Shown here one piece after another: positions 43,694 through 53,324 of a stretch of DNA of 64,000 bases; position 1 is the first letter of the stretch; each line of letters begins with the position of its first letter. This DNA comes from Cordilura impudica (taxonomy: Eukaryota; Arthropoda; Insecta; Diptera; Scathophagidae): the NCBI GenBank assembly GCA_963682025.1, contig OY821517.1:234133901-234197900 (forward strand), written 5' to 3'. A model generated the notes under the pieces. The model saw only the letters and a program-made list of their open reading frames with translations, was not told the DNA's origin and did not search any database. The position numbers and the translations under genes are program-made.

Positions 43694-44830
43694 CGCACCT
43701 GTACCTCTAAAGTGAGTCATATCAAAATTTAAAAATTTTCAGTAGAGGCAAAAAACGTTTTTTTTTTATATTTAATATAAAATTTAACAAGTAAGAAAAT
43801 TATAGTCGGTCTAGACCGACTATACGATACCCTATATATATTGAGTGGGATTTTTTATTAATTTTTTCGGCTGCAGATATGAAAAGTTCATATCGGATGC
43901 TATATCTATATGGGGACTAGGCCCAAAAATGGACCGATCCTGACCATGTTTGGTAAAGTCTCTTGTATTTTGCAAAAATATATACAAACAAAATTTGAGA
44001 AGAATCAGTGCAAAATTTTTGTTTTTTTGATAGATTTAAGTGAAGATCGGGAAGCAGCTCTATATGTGGCCTATGACTAAGAGTTGTCCAATAGGGATCA
44101 TTTTTGGACTACTGATTAATGGATGTAATATATACATACAAACCCAATTTGACTAAGAATTGTATGATAATTTGGATCTTATGGAAATATATGTTGATTT
44201 CATAGGGGTCATTTGTATGGGGGCTAGGTCTGAACATGGACCGATTTTCACCAATTTCAATAGCGTTCATCCCATGGCCGGCAAAAGATCAAATACCAAA
44301 TTTCGTCAAAATACATTCATATTTGCGACCTGCAGTTTGATTACAAGCTTTACATGGACACACAGACGGATGGACGGACATCGTTAAATCGAATCAGATA
44401 GTGATTCTGATTCGATCGGTATAATTAAAGATGGGTGTAGGTCAAATATTTTTGGTTGTTCCAAACAGCAGCACAAAGTCATTATACCCAAACCACATAG
44501 TGGTACCTATGGGGTATAAAAACAGTTGTTTCATTGTAAAGAATTGCGAATAATAAGTATACAACAGTAGTTGTTTTTGTGATTTTTTTAGTGATCATTA
44601 AAAATATCAATTTTTTTTGGGTACAACTCAAAATATATCTTTTCAGTGGATTCTGAAGAACCTACTCTTATAACACAAAAAGAGTTACAACTGTATTTTT
44701 TTTCCGAAAGATTAGAAAAATCGATGTAAGATTTTTACAGTGGATAGATATGACCACTGTGTATCGTTTTCTTGCAAAAATGTGAACATTGAAAAATTTT
44801 GAGTTGACTCACTTTAGAGGTACAGGTGCG
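43694..44830. mobile_element. Inverted-repeat element with a nested H element
   Basis: Terminal inverted repeats of about 30 bp begin CGCACCTGTACCTCTAAAGT (43694) and end with its complement ACTTTAGAGGTACAGGTGCG (44830). Both arms continue GAGTCA and, a few bases further in, CAAAATTT. ATAT is present at both flanks, matching the uninterrupted ACATATATTAAAT of the related repeat copies (target ATAT or TA). There is no transposase. About 730 bp of the interior is a nested family H element (43788-44520). Confidence 0.82.
43788..44520 (+). mobile_element. Family H non-coding element, copy 1
   Basis: Starts ACAAGTAAGAAAATTATAGT, then the perfect 18-bp palindrome AGTCGGTCTAGACCGACT and ATACGATACCCTATA. 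It ends CCAAACCACATAGTGG...GGTATAAAAAC. Copies at 46504-47229 and 53905-54677 (both inverted) have the same ends. The 75-codon frame at 44160 is not a gene: the matching stretches in the other copies are broken. No transposase, no clear target duplication. Confidence 0.8.
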
Positions 44831-45266
44831 ATATATTAAATAAAAAAAATATGTATAATCAATATCAATATTCCGCCATTTTTATAACATCGCAAAATGT
44901 TACAAATACACAATACTGTTACAAATATCAAAATACTCTAAATAATATACGTATATCCTATTGTTGTATATCCATAATAACCGCATTTTACAAATAAATC
45001 GGTATTTTATTTTATTTGACTATTATTTATCAATGTTTTTATAGCATTCTAATCAATATATAAAATATAAATGCTTTCATAACATTATAATATATATAAA
45101 AGGTTAATGTTTTCTACCAATCAGCTCAAAATTGTTTTCTTATGCATTTCATTTATATAAAATTTTGCAATATTTTCTTTCGCGGTAAATAAAATTTTTT
45201 GGTATTAACAAACAGGGTTGCAATTCATTTCGCTCTTTAGTTCAAGAATGATAGAATAAAGGCTTG

Positions 45267-45367
45267 GTTAGCCACACGTAACCGTAACGTAACGTGTCAG
45301 CGAAACCGGAACGTGCTTTTCGTGTAAAAACAGCTAGCACGTTATGTTACGGCTACGTGTGGCTAAC
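45267..45367. mobile_element. 101-bp foldback element
   Basis: The left arm GTTAGCCACACGTAACCGTA (45267) and the right arm ending TACGGCTACGTGTGGCTAAC (45367) are inverse complements with one mismatch in the first 20 bases. Pairing extends for about 30 bp (CGTAACGTG against CACGTTATG). A ~38-bp loop separates the arms. It resembles a minimal MITE or a hairpin-forming foldback sequence. Confidence 0.8.
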
Positions 45368-46134
45368 AGGGTCTTAAGTTAGGTAATTCTTGCTTGCTGC
45401 CACTAACGATAAATAATGTTACCCTGTTAAAACTTGGATACAAATTAACTGGATTACTGCAAAATTGTATATAAAGTTTTAACTTGTTATATGTATTAAT
45501 ATGATCTACTTCTTGAAATGCGCATATACAAACGGTGGTTTGTTAATTATAGAGCAACAAAAAGTTTATATGGATTCCAAACTTATGGTCATATTTGTAA
45601 ACGAATAATGGAAACACGTATGAATTAATAAATAAAAGACCTGCAAAAAAGTTAATATTTATTTATTTATTAGCTAAAAAAAAGTAATATAAGATCGATT
45701 TTGTTGATTTTGTTGTATATTGGTGTTGTATTTTTTGTGTGTAATATTTAACAAGGTCTTAAGTTAGGTAATTCTTGCTTGCTGCCACTAACGATAAATA
45801 ATGTTACCCTGTTAAAACTTGAATACAAATTAACTGGATTACTGCAAAATTGTATATAAAGTTTTAACTTGTTATATGTATTAATATGATCTACTTCTTG
45901 AAATGCGCATATACAAACGGTGGTTTGTTAATTATAGAGCAACAAAAAGTTTATATGGATTCCAAACTTATGGTCATATTTGTAAACGAATAATGGAAAC
46001 ACGTATGAATTAATAAATAAAAGACCTGCAAAAAAGTTAATATTTATTTATTTATTAGCTAAAAAAAGTAATATAAGATCGATTTTGTTGATTTTGTTGT
46101 ATTTTGGTGTTGTATTTTTTGTGTGTAATATTTA
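45365..46134. repeat. Tandem duplication of 385 bp
   Basis: 45365-45749 and 45750-46134 are direct copies, about 98-99 percent identical (differences such as ACAGGG/ACAAGG, TTGGATAC/TTGAATAC and one A in an A-run). A segment within it near 45565-45620 is the inverse complement of repeat R copy 1 near 42573-42625. The duplication is recent, or possibly an assembly artefact. Confidence 0.93.
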
Positions 46135-46202
46135 CATATACATACATACATACATACATATATTAAAAAAAATATAAATATAATATACATACATATATAT
46201 TC

Positions 46203-46253
<51 letters not shown>

Positions 46254-47492
46254 TATAAGTATATTCATAATAACCGATTGTTAGAAATAAATCGGTATAT
46301 TATTTTATTTATACGACATTCTGCAATATTTTGTTTTAGGGAAAATACATTTCTTTTGTATTAACAAACAGAGTGTCACTTCATTTTGCTCAGTGTGACT
46401 ATGCCACAGTAGATGGCGCTTTGCAATAGTTATTTCTATTTTAACATGAATGTCAACATTTTCAAAATATACACATGACTGAGTAAAGAATTAATGAGTT
46501 TTTATACCCTATACGACCTGACTTTGTGCTGCTGTTTGTAACTACCAAAAATATTTGACTTAGACCCATCTTTTATTGTATCGATAGACTCAGAATCACT
46601 TTTTGCCTCGATTTAGCGATGTCCGTCCGTCCGTTCGTCCGTCTGTGTGTCTATGTAAACATTGTAATCAAACTACAGGTCGCAAATATGAACATATTTT
46701 GATGAAATTTTGTATATGAGCTTCTATCGGCCATATGCCAACGCTATTAGATCTAGTCCCCATACATAAATCGACATAAATTGCCATTACATCCGAATTA
46801 TCATATAGATCTCAGTCAAATTGGGTTTGTGTGTGTTTAATATGTCCATTAATCAGTAGTCCAAAAATAAACCCTATAAGACAATTCTTAGTCATAGCCG
46901 CATATAGAGCTGCTTTCCGATCTTCACTTTAATCTATCAAAAAACAAAAATATTGCACAGACTTTTCTCAAATTTGGTTTGTATTTATTTTATCAAAACA
47001 TAAGTGACTTTACCAAATATGGCCAGGATCGGTCCATATTTCGACCTAGTCCCCATATAATTACATCCGATATGAACTTTTTCATATCTGCAGCCAAAAA
47101 ATTAATAACAATGCCACTCAAATTTGGTTCATGCTTATTTTTTATATCGAATTAGTTGGACCAAAGAGATAGGGTCTCTAAACCATGGTATAGGGTATCG
47201 TATAGTCGGTCTAGACCGACTTTAATTTCTTACTTGTTTGCTTTCAAAACAGTTCTACATAGTTATATAAAATTATTATTCTGCTTTACCTACAAAATAT
47301 CTGATTGCGATTACATACAATTTTTAAAAACTGTTTAAAATTACTAAAGCATTACTGTTCACATAAATACAAAATTGAACCTTTTAAATTTTCCATTCAA
47401 ATTAAAGAAAACATCAATTCTAAAAATTTTAATTCAGATTTCCAATTATAAATTAGAAAATATCAATTGAATTTCAGAAAATCATATTGAAA
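46110..47492. repeat. Repeat R, copy 3, left part (split by H and Transib)
   Basis: Matches 42259-42937 of copy 1: GTGTGTAATATTTACATATA, AATAACCGATTGTTAG, TGTATTAACAAACAGAGTG, TGCTTTCAAAACAGTTCTAC, TTAGAAAATATCAATTGAAT. It continues after the Transib element at 50648-50690. A (CATA)n/(AT)n microsatellite lies at 46137-46250. Confidence 0.78.
46504..47229 (-). mobile_element. Family H non-coding element, copy 2
   Basis: Inverse orientation: ATACCCTATACGACC at the left, GGGTATCGTATAGTCGG and the palindrome near 47205, and TTTCTTACTTGT at the right. It interrupts repeat R copy 3 where copy 1 reads straight through (ATGAGTTTTTTTTGCTTTCA at 42670), so the insertion point is known to within a few T residues. 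No obvious target duplication. Confidence 0.82.
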
Positions 47493-47497
47493 CGTCG
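47493..47497. repeat. Target-site duplication CGTCG (left)
   Basis: CGTCG immediately precedes the left terminus and is repeated at 50643-50647. Transib elements are known for 5-bp GC-rich duplications of the form CGNCG. Confidence 0.95.
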
Positions 47498-48181
47498 CAC
47501 AGTGGCGCCCGTAGAGCAAACGAGGTTGCAAAAATCAAAATTTTCATGTGCGCCGACGAAGTTTTGATTAAACCCATGTTATAGGAAACTTTTTTCAAAA
47601 AAACACACAATTTTTAGTCATTTTGTTGCGATTTCAGGTGTAATATCACGAAAAATAGCTAACGAATCGCCATATTTTTTGTTTGTATTGATTGATGTAT
47701 TTATTAAATGTATAATGATAAAAAAAAAATTAACTGTTTGCTTTGTGTTTCTCCTGGCAAATCACTATTTAAAAACTATCCGTTTTTCACTATTTTTCAA
47801 CTTTGACGGAAAATAAAAAAAATCTATATTTTTCTATATTTGCCATATTTGCAAAACATGTTCTTTGATTATTTCTTTACATAATTCAAAAGGTTTTATC
47901 TGCCCGTACGTGCCCGTTTGGCTTCTAGAGGTAAAAAAGGTTAAAAAGACATGGTTGCAGAAATTGGCGTGCATCCCATACATGTTTTGACTGACAGTAG
48001 TTTGATCTAATAGCTTGAAAATTGCATTTTAAGTCGGTTGTCTACCTGTGAGCCTCTGCCAAAGTCTAATCCCAATATTCTGCTACAGACACAGGATGCA
48101 CAAAAAACTACTCATTGAAATTTGCAGGTACGCACCTCACTTAAAAATTACTTTGGAGTACAAATGGTCAAGAACAAAATT

Positions 48182-48487
48182 GACTTGTGGTCCCTCCAGG
48201 TAGGCACAGATCTTATTTAGACACGAGCATAATATCAAAATTGCATAATTCACCCTAAATCCATATGTATGCAGGGAACAGGTAAATTTTTAGGCATGGT
48301 AGCATAAGCCTATATATTGCAAAATAAGCATAATGACTTATGGTCCCTACAGGTAGGCACAAATCTTATTTAGACACGAGCATCATACCAAAATTGCATA
48401 ATTCAGCCTAAATCCATATGTATGCAGGGAACAGGTAAATTATTAGGCATGGTAGCATAAGCCTATATATTGCAAAATAAGCATAAT
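48182..48487. repeat. 153-bp direct duplication in the Transib leader
   Basis: 48182-48334 and 48335-48487 are direct copies, differing at a few positions, with shared blocks CAGGTAGGCACA, TCTTATTTAGACACGAGCAT and CATATGTATGCAGGGAACAG. It lies just upstream of the transposase ATG (48536), so it may be promoter or leader sequence. Confidence 0.88.
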
Positions 48488-48535
48488 GCCTGGATTAGTT
48501 TACGACTGAAAGTTGGCGCAACAAGTACTGAAACC

Positions 48536-50322
48536 ATGGCGTTAAACAATTTAAAATTATTTGAACTGTTTAGAAAGTCACCCACACCAAAGTTTTTCAC
48601 GGAAGCTGCTTTAGAAGAACTTGATAGCTTATACGGAAATATTGAGAGAAGCGAAATTATAAAAAATAATTTTTATCTGATATATGCAAATATTAAGGCA
48701 AAATGGGTGAAATCTAATCGAACCATTCAGAACTTCAACTCCAAATACGAGGACTGGCTTAATGAAGACACCATCCTGGATATATTGGCAGTAGATAAAC
48801 CCACCACATCAACCAGAAGAGCAAAAGGAAGGCCAAAAAAAAGTGTTGAGGAGTGTTCAATTTTCACAAGAAAGAGGAAACTTGCCGATGCCACCAATGA
48901 CTTGACCACGAAGCATTTATCGGACGCGCTGTCTTTTAAATATACAAAGGATAGTGAAAGAGTTAGGTCGCAGATTACAAAATCTGTTGCTGATGCAAGG
49001 CCACTGCGACTAAAAAGGATTAAGGAAAGCATTCCCACGCCCAGAAACGCACACATTAAAAAGTATGGTTCCGAAGAAGCCTTGGCCTTGTTTATGGACT
49101 TACAACTTTCCAAAGAAAAATATGAGATACTACGGGCATCCTTGATGCGACACGTGGCTGACGTTTTACCAGGATACAAGCATATTACGCAAGCCAAAAT
49201 AAATTCACGACCACTGCATACGGAGTTTACGGAAGTCTCTGTGAAAGCCAATCTGCAGGATCTCATGGGCCATACAGCAAAACGGTTGTTGGAGAGTTTT
49301 CCTGAAAATGAGGTGAAAACTCTTCCTGAGAAACTGACATTGATCAGCAAATAGGGCTGCGATGGAGCATCCGGACAAAGCGTTTATAAGCAAAGGATAT
49401 CTTCCGATAACGCTACAATATCGGACGGAAATATGTTTATGGCATCTGTCATCAGTGCATTATTGCCGACCAATAATGTTTCAGTTTACAAGGGAATCGG
49501 CAGAACTCATAAGGACCACGGTGAAGGACATTGAAGAACAAATAAGCAATATTAAGCCTACAAAGCTGCAAATTGGAGAAGGAAAATATATTGAATGCAA
49601 TTACGAGTTCCACCTGACCATGGTTGACGGAAAAGTCGTAAACGAACTGACAGGAACAACCTCAACATTGTCATGCCCGATTTGCAAAAAGAGTCAGAAG
49701 AAATTTGGTAATTTAAACGATTCTACAAACGAGGAGAATTACGAATAGTAGACTAAAAGTAGACTGTCCCAAGCACGGATACGGTAACTCAAACGATGGA
49801 AACACTTCTAAGAGATTTTTTGAAAATGATGAGGCAGTAACTAGAATCACTGGAATTGACAATCAATTCGTGAAAATATTGGGAACGCTCTTGAATGTTT
49901 TAAACTGCAAAGAAAATGTCAATTCTACAAAATATGGAGAATATGCATCGAAAACTGCATCTCTTTTAGCAGAAATGTATCCACAGAAGACGTTGACCCC
50001 GACCGTCCATAAAATATTGGCGCATGGCAAAGATATAATTGAGTACCAGTCTTTGCCAATTGGAGAGCTTTCTGAAGAAGCACAGGAGTCTCTTAACAAA
50101 TTTTATAAAAAATATAGATTGCAGAACACATTCAAAGCATCAAGGGTAAGGCAAAATGAGGACCTATTCAACATGTTGGCAGCATCTTCCGATCCACTTA
50201 TTTCTTCCCTGCGGCATGTGAAGTCACGAATAGAGTTAGAAAATAATTATAGTTTAGAAATGATTAGTATTTTTGATATACCTTCTCTTACGAATTGTGA
50301 TGAATATTTTACAGAAAATTGA
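48536..50322 (+). pseudogene. Transib transposase (RAG1-core homologue), copy 1, broken
   Basis: The ATG at 48536 opens a frame of 272 codons. N-terminal region, then KGRPKKSVEECSIFTRKRKL (48824-), which corresponds to the GRPR motif of the RAG1 nonamer-binding domain, then RIKESIPTPRN and EEALALFMDLQLSKEKYEIL. An in-frame TAG (49352-49354) replaces the Trp usual in KWGCDG. The first catalytic Asp follows (codon 49361, GCDGASGQS). After a frameshift come HYCRPIMFQFT and the second Asp (codon 49626, TMVDGKV) with the zinc pair CPIC. About 60-70 residues are missing near 49750. The last part (frame from about 49750 to 50322) has NSNDGNTSKRFF, zinc-type His-x4-His in VHKILAHG (50008, 50023) and catalytic Glu in EEAQESLNK (50086). 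Equivalent RAG1 residues are Asp600, Asp708, Glu962, Cys727/730 and His937/942. The zinc ligands are all present but the protein cannot be made. Confidence 0.93.
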
Positions 50323-50642
50323 AAAAATAAATTTAAAAAAGAAGTAATTTTTTTTTAATTTGTTGGGTAATAATTTAAAAAATAAAACCCTAAAGAAAAA
50401 AAAATAAAAACAATCTAAAAATGTAAAAATAATTTTTTTTAGTTACCATAAAATTGATTTTTCTACAAATTTTAACTTTGGTAACCCATAAGTAGGCCCC
50501 TACAAAGCGTACCACCCTTTCCAAACGCTCATTTCATAGGCTGAACAGTTATCTATCATATGCTGTTTAAACTGTTCAATTATGTTATTCGGTTCAAAAG
50601 ATATAATTTTTGCAACGAAAAAACTCAAATGGCGCCACTGTG

Positions 50643-50647
50643 CGTCG
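50643..50647. repeat. Target-site duplication CGTCG (right)
   Basis: Second copy of CGTCG, directly after the right terminus. It is followed by repeat R sequence (TTAGAAGACATCAATTGAAT) that continues the left flank. Confidence 0.95.
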
Positions 50648-50740
50648 GAAATAATTACTTGAGATTTAGAAGACATCAATTGAATTTTTAAAATATGCAT
50701 AATAAAATTCAAAATCAAAAGATGGCATCACTGGGTTAGA

Positions 50741-51794
50741 TTTTGTATTGTATTGTGTTATTTTGTGTTACCACAAAGTCTAGTAGTGAAAACTCACTTT
50801 TAATATATAAAAATAATTATTCAGAAAAAAAATACACAAAAGATTGTCTTCAAATAGAATATACTGATTGACTTATGAAGAAATTACCACGTGGGATATC
50901 CTAGTGGTAAAGACATAATGGATCTATAGATACATACTCCCAACAATGTTTTGTACACAATTTTTGCCCCTTGGTATTTTACGATTGAATGGGTTAAAAT
51001 ATAACACCCACTGAATTGAAGGGTCCCTACAAAATTCAACTATGCGATGTATATTTACGAACAACAGACAACCTTTTACAGCTGGTCCAACCACAAATTG
51101 TAGTAGCTGTGGGTGATTATGTATTTAAATGTTTACAAAAATCTTAATATTGCAAAAATAATTTTGCGTTTAGCCCATCCTAGTCCGAGGTCTCTAAACA
51201 ATACAAATTGCCCACAGACAGCGACCAAGAGATGAGGAATTATTAAAGTATTTAAAAAATGAAAAAAAAAATTAATTTTAAAGTGAATCCTTAATAATTA
51301 AAGTGAGTCTATTGAATGAATTTACCTTTGTCATACATATGTAACATTTTATTTTTATTTGAATAAATATATATTTTTTTTTTCAATAAAATTGAAAAAA
51401 CTTTCCAGTCTTCCATTACGAATGCAAAGGTTGGTATGTAGTGGTTGTGAGCACGGTTTCATTTGTGACATGAATTCCATTTGGTGGAATTATAAATTCT
51501 GTTGATCCCCTAGCAACAGTAACAGAAGACTACCCGGCAAAAGTGTAATTCACTTACAGTAACCAATTGGAACTTTTTACTAATTAATAGGATTAATACG
51601 TATTTTCGGGGATAACGCGCTAATATTAAAAAATAATCAAGGTGATTTCTCCAAATAGTTTAGATGATTATTTATTTATTAACAATTGTTTATAAATTTG
51701 CAGACGTCCCAAGACAAATCTAAAATTCAATTATAATTTGGTTTAAATTAAATCAAAAATTTTTAATACTAATCGATTTAAAACCCCACACAGG
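50741..51794. other. AT-rich spacer, nothing recognised
   Basis: No convincing frame, RNA gene or repeat boundary. Confidence 0.35.
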
Positions 51795-51799
51795 GGGTA

Positions 51800-51900
51800 T
51801 ATATCAGTTTGTCATTCCGTTTATAACTCGTCGAAATAAATTCCTGAGCCCATAAACCATATATTTTCTTGGTCCTTATAACAAGGGAAGTTGTTTTTGA
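51800..51900 (-). mobile_element. Family K fragment
   Basis: GTATATATCAGTTTGTCATTCCGTTTATAAC, split here as TATATATCAGTTTGTCATTC plus CGTTTATAAC, then CCATAAACCATATATTTTC and TCCTTATAACAAGG, match the end of the family K copies. Confidence 0.55.
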
Positions 51901-52380
51901 AAATATACATTTTTTTGAAGCAGCATTCTTCAAAAAGTATCTCTCTTAAAGTGTCCTTTTTAATTTAAAATACCTTTTTAAAAAAGTACCTGTTTTTAAG
52001 CACATTTCCTTAAAAAGTATCATATGTGAAAAAAAGTACCTCGTTTTAAAAAGTAGCTATGCTTATGAAAAACATTTTTTTTTCTTCAAAAATAACATTT
52101 AAAAAAACATCTTTTCTTAAACAAGTACGTCGTAAAAATCTACCCTTTTCTCAAAGAACATTTTTTTAAAATTTTCCTTAAAAAGTATTTCTTAAAGTAC
52201 TATTTTTTTAAAGAAGTACCTTTTTAAAAGGATAACATTCTATTTAAAGTACATTTTCTTACAAAATTACCTTTTGTCAAAAAAGGATCTCTTATATAAA
52301 ATAACTTTTTTTTTTAAAAATACATTTAAAAAAAGTAAATTCTTTTAATGTACTTTTTTAAAAAAGTTTATTTTCCTGGT
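51901..52380. repeat. Degenerate AAAAAGTACCT-type low-complexity tract
   Basis: Irregular repeats of TTTTAAAAAAGTACCT and close variants on both strands. It is an A/T-rich cryptic minisatellite without a fixed period. Confidence 0.6.
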
Positions 52381-52479
52381 GTATGGCAAACCAAAAATTG
52401 CCAAGATTTTTAGAAACTTTTATTTTGAAATACCGCACAATTTTTAGCTCTCAAAACATTGGAAAATATGATTCCTTAT

Positions 52480-52903
52480 TGTGACTCTTCGTATTCTGTT
52501 GTAATGTATTGAACAATGAATTGCGACCCCATAAAGTATTTGTATTCTTATTCCCTATAACAACTCGAGTCCATATAATGTCCGTTCATGCGTCTGTCTG
52601 TCTGTCTTTAAAAATTACGGTCAGTCAACCAAATAAACCATTTACCTGGGTAAAGTTAAAATAATATTGTTTGTCGTTACTACGAGCAGGTTGGTATTTG
52701 AAATGGATTAAATTGGGCATCACTGTGTCAAGATATGGTATAAAATATGGACATACCTCTAAAAATATAAAAAAAATTGTGTATTTGCTGAAATAATTTG
52801 GTATTAAATTTAACAAATTGTTAACTTTTTTAAATATTTTGTTTACATTTATTATCAATACTAATACTAATTCGGCACAGCCGAATTTAGCACTCTTACT
52901 TGT
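52480..52903 (-). mobile_element. Family K copy with hairpin end
   Basis: TTGCGACCCCATAAAGTATTTG, read as GCGACCCCATAAAGTATT, then TGTCCGTTCATGCGTCTGTC, ACGAGCAGGTTGGTATT and ATGGACATACCTCTAAAAAT. It ends with the hairpin TTCGGCACAGCCGAA and TAGCACTCTTACTTGTTTT at 52903. The terminal CTTACTTGT is shared with family H (ACAAGTAAG inverted), suggesting related mobilisation. The inner edge of a Transib-like fragment begins right after it. Confidence 0.6.
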
Positions 52904-52904
52904 T

Positions 52905-53324
52905 TTATATTGGAAACTCTCTGAGGTGATGTATTAAAAAGTTCACTTGCTGTACTTGCAGAATCTCGTTTATCTGTTGAAAGCATTTTTTTTCGGCTGC
53001 CAAATATAGCTTTTCAGTACTTACTGAATTCAAGGCTTGGTTTGCTCTTCTTGCCTTTGTTTTTTGCGAACTTTCATTGAACGTCTTTAATGGTCTTCCA
53101 GCTTCCAAATTTTCTTTTGCTTTCTTATAAATAAATTGAGAAATTTAAATGTATGTGCTTAACCAGGCGCCATAGCGACTTAAAAAATCAGGTTTTGTTC
53201 GGTTTACCGAACGTAAACTTTGTAATTGCTCATAATCAATATGAGAATTAGAACTACTGCTAATTTTTCCACAAATATGGTTTACGGAACGGCCAAGCCT
53301 TTCATATTTGGGTGTTTTAACCAT
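52905..53324 (-). pseudogene. Transib-like transposase, N-terminal fragment
   Basis: The minus-strand frame from ATG 53324: MVKTPKYERLGRSVNHICGK, SNSHIDYEQL and DFLSRYGAWLSTYI. After a stop near 53146 it continues with KAKENLEAGRPLKTFNESSQ, TKARRANQALNSVSTEKLYL and CFQQINEIL. The order Y-x2-WL, then GRPxK, then a basic TKxRRA-type run is the same as in the other three Transib N termini (YEDWLNED...KGRPKKSVEECS; NEEWLKTG...FGRPKKDYEN; KGRPAKPIDGCS). The catalytic part is absent: the fragment stops where the family K element begins (52903). It could instead belong to another transposon sharing this DNA-binding module. Confidence 0.5.

Larger units (their letters stand above)
43349..45240. repeat. 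Repeat R, copy 2 (interrupted by an inverted-repeat element)
   Basis: Shares TTTCCATTGTCTTGGCATCAC (43409), CATCGCCACGAGTCTG, AATAACCGCATTTTACA (44971) and GTATTAACAAACAG (45205) with copies 1 and 3. It is interrupted by the element at 43694-44830. Confidence 0.65.
47498..50642 (+). mobile_element. Transib element, copy 1, complete with both ends
   Basis: A 3145-bp element. The left end is CACAGTGGCGCC and the right end, inverted, CACAGTGGCGCC, a 12-bp perfect terminal repeat. Further in, both ends share GTTGCAAAAAT after 15 (left) or 14 (right) unmatched bases. Read as recombination-signal parts, each end has the heptamer CACAGTG, a spacer of 23 (left) or 22 (right) bases and the nonamer-like GCAAAAATC or GCAAAAATT. 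Flanked by CGTCG on both sides. The interior has a ~1 kb leader with a 153-bp duplication, then a broken transposase on the plus strand. The empty target is preserved at 42938-42942 in repeat R copy 1. Confidence 0.95.

Noticed and set aside
44160..44387. 75-codon frame with similar translations in 54013-54249
   Set aside because: Similarity comes from shared family H DNA; the copies carry stops and shifts and no codon-level constraint is visible.
44755..44761. CACTGTG heptamer as a further Transib end
   Set aside because: It is inside the inverted-repeat element at 43694-44830, has no CGNCG flank and no partner; a 7-mer is expected by chance in 64 kb.
48727..49350. 207-codon minus-strand frame
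   Set aside because: Shadow of the Transib copy 1 transposase; the plus strand encodes the recognisable motifs.
52721..52727. CACTGTG heptamer near the Transib-like N-terminal fragment
   Set aside because: It lies within the family K repeat, without a GC-rich flank or nonamer-like block.
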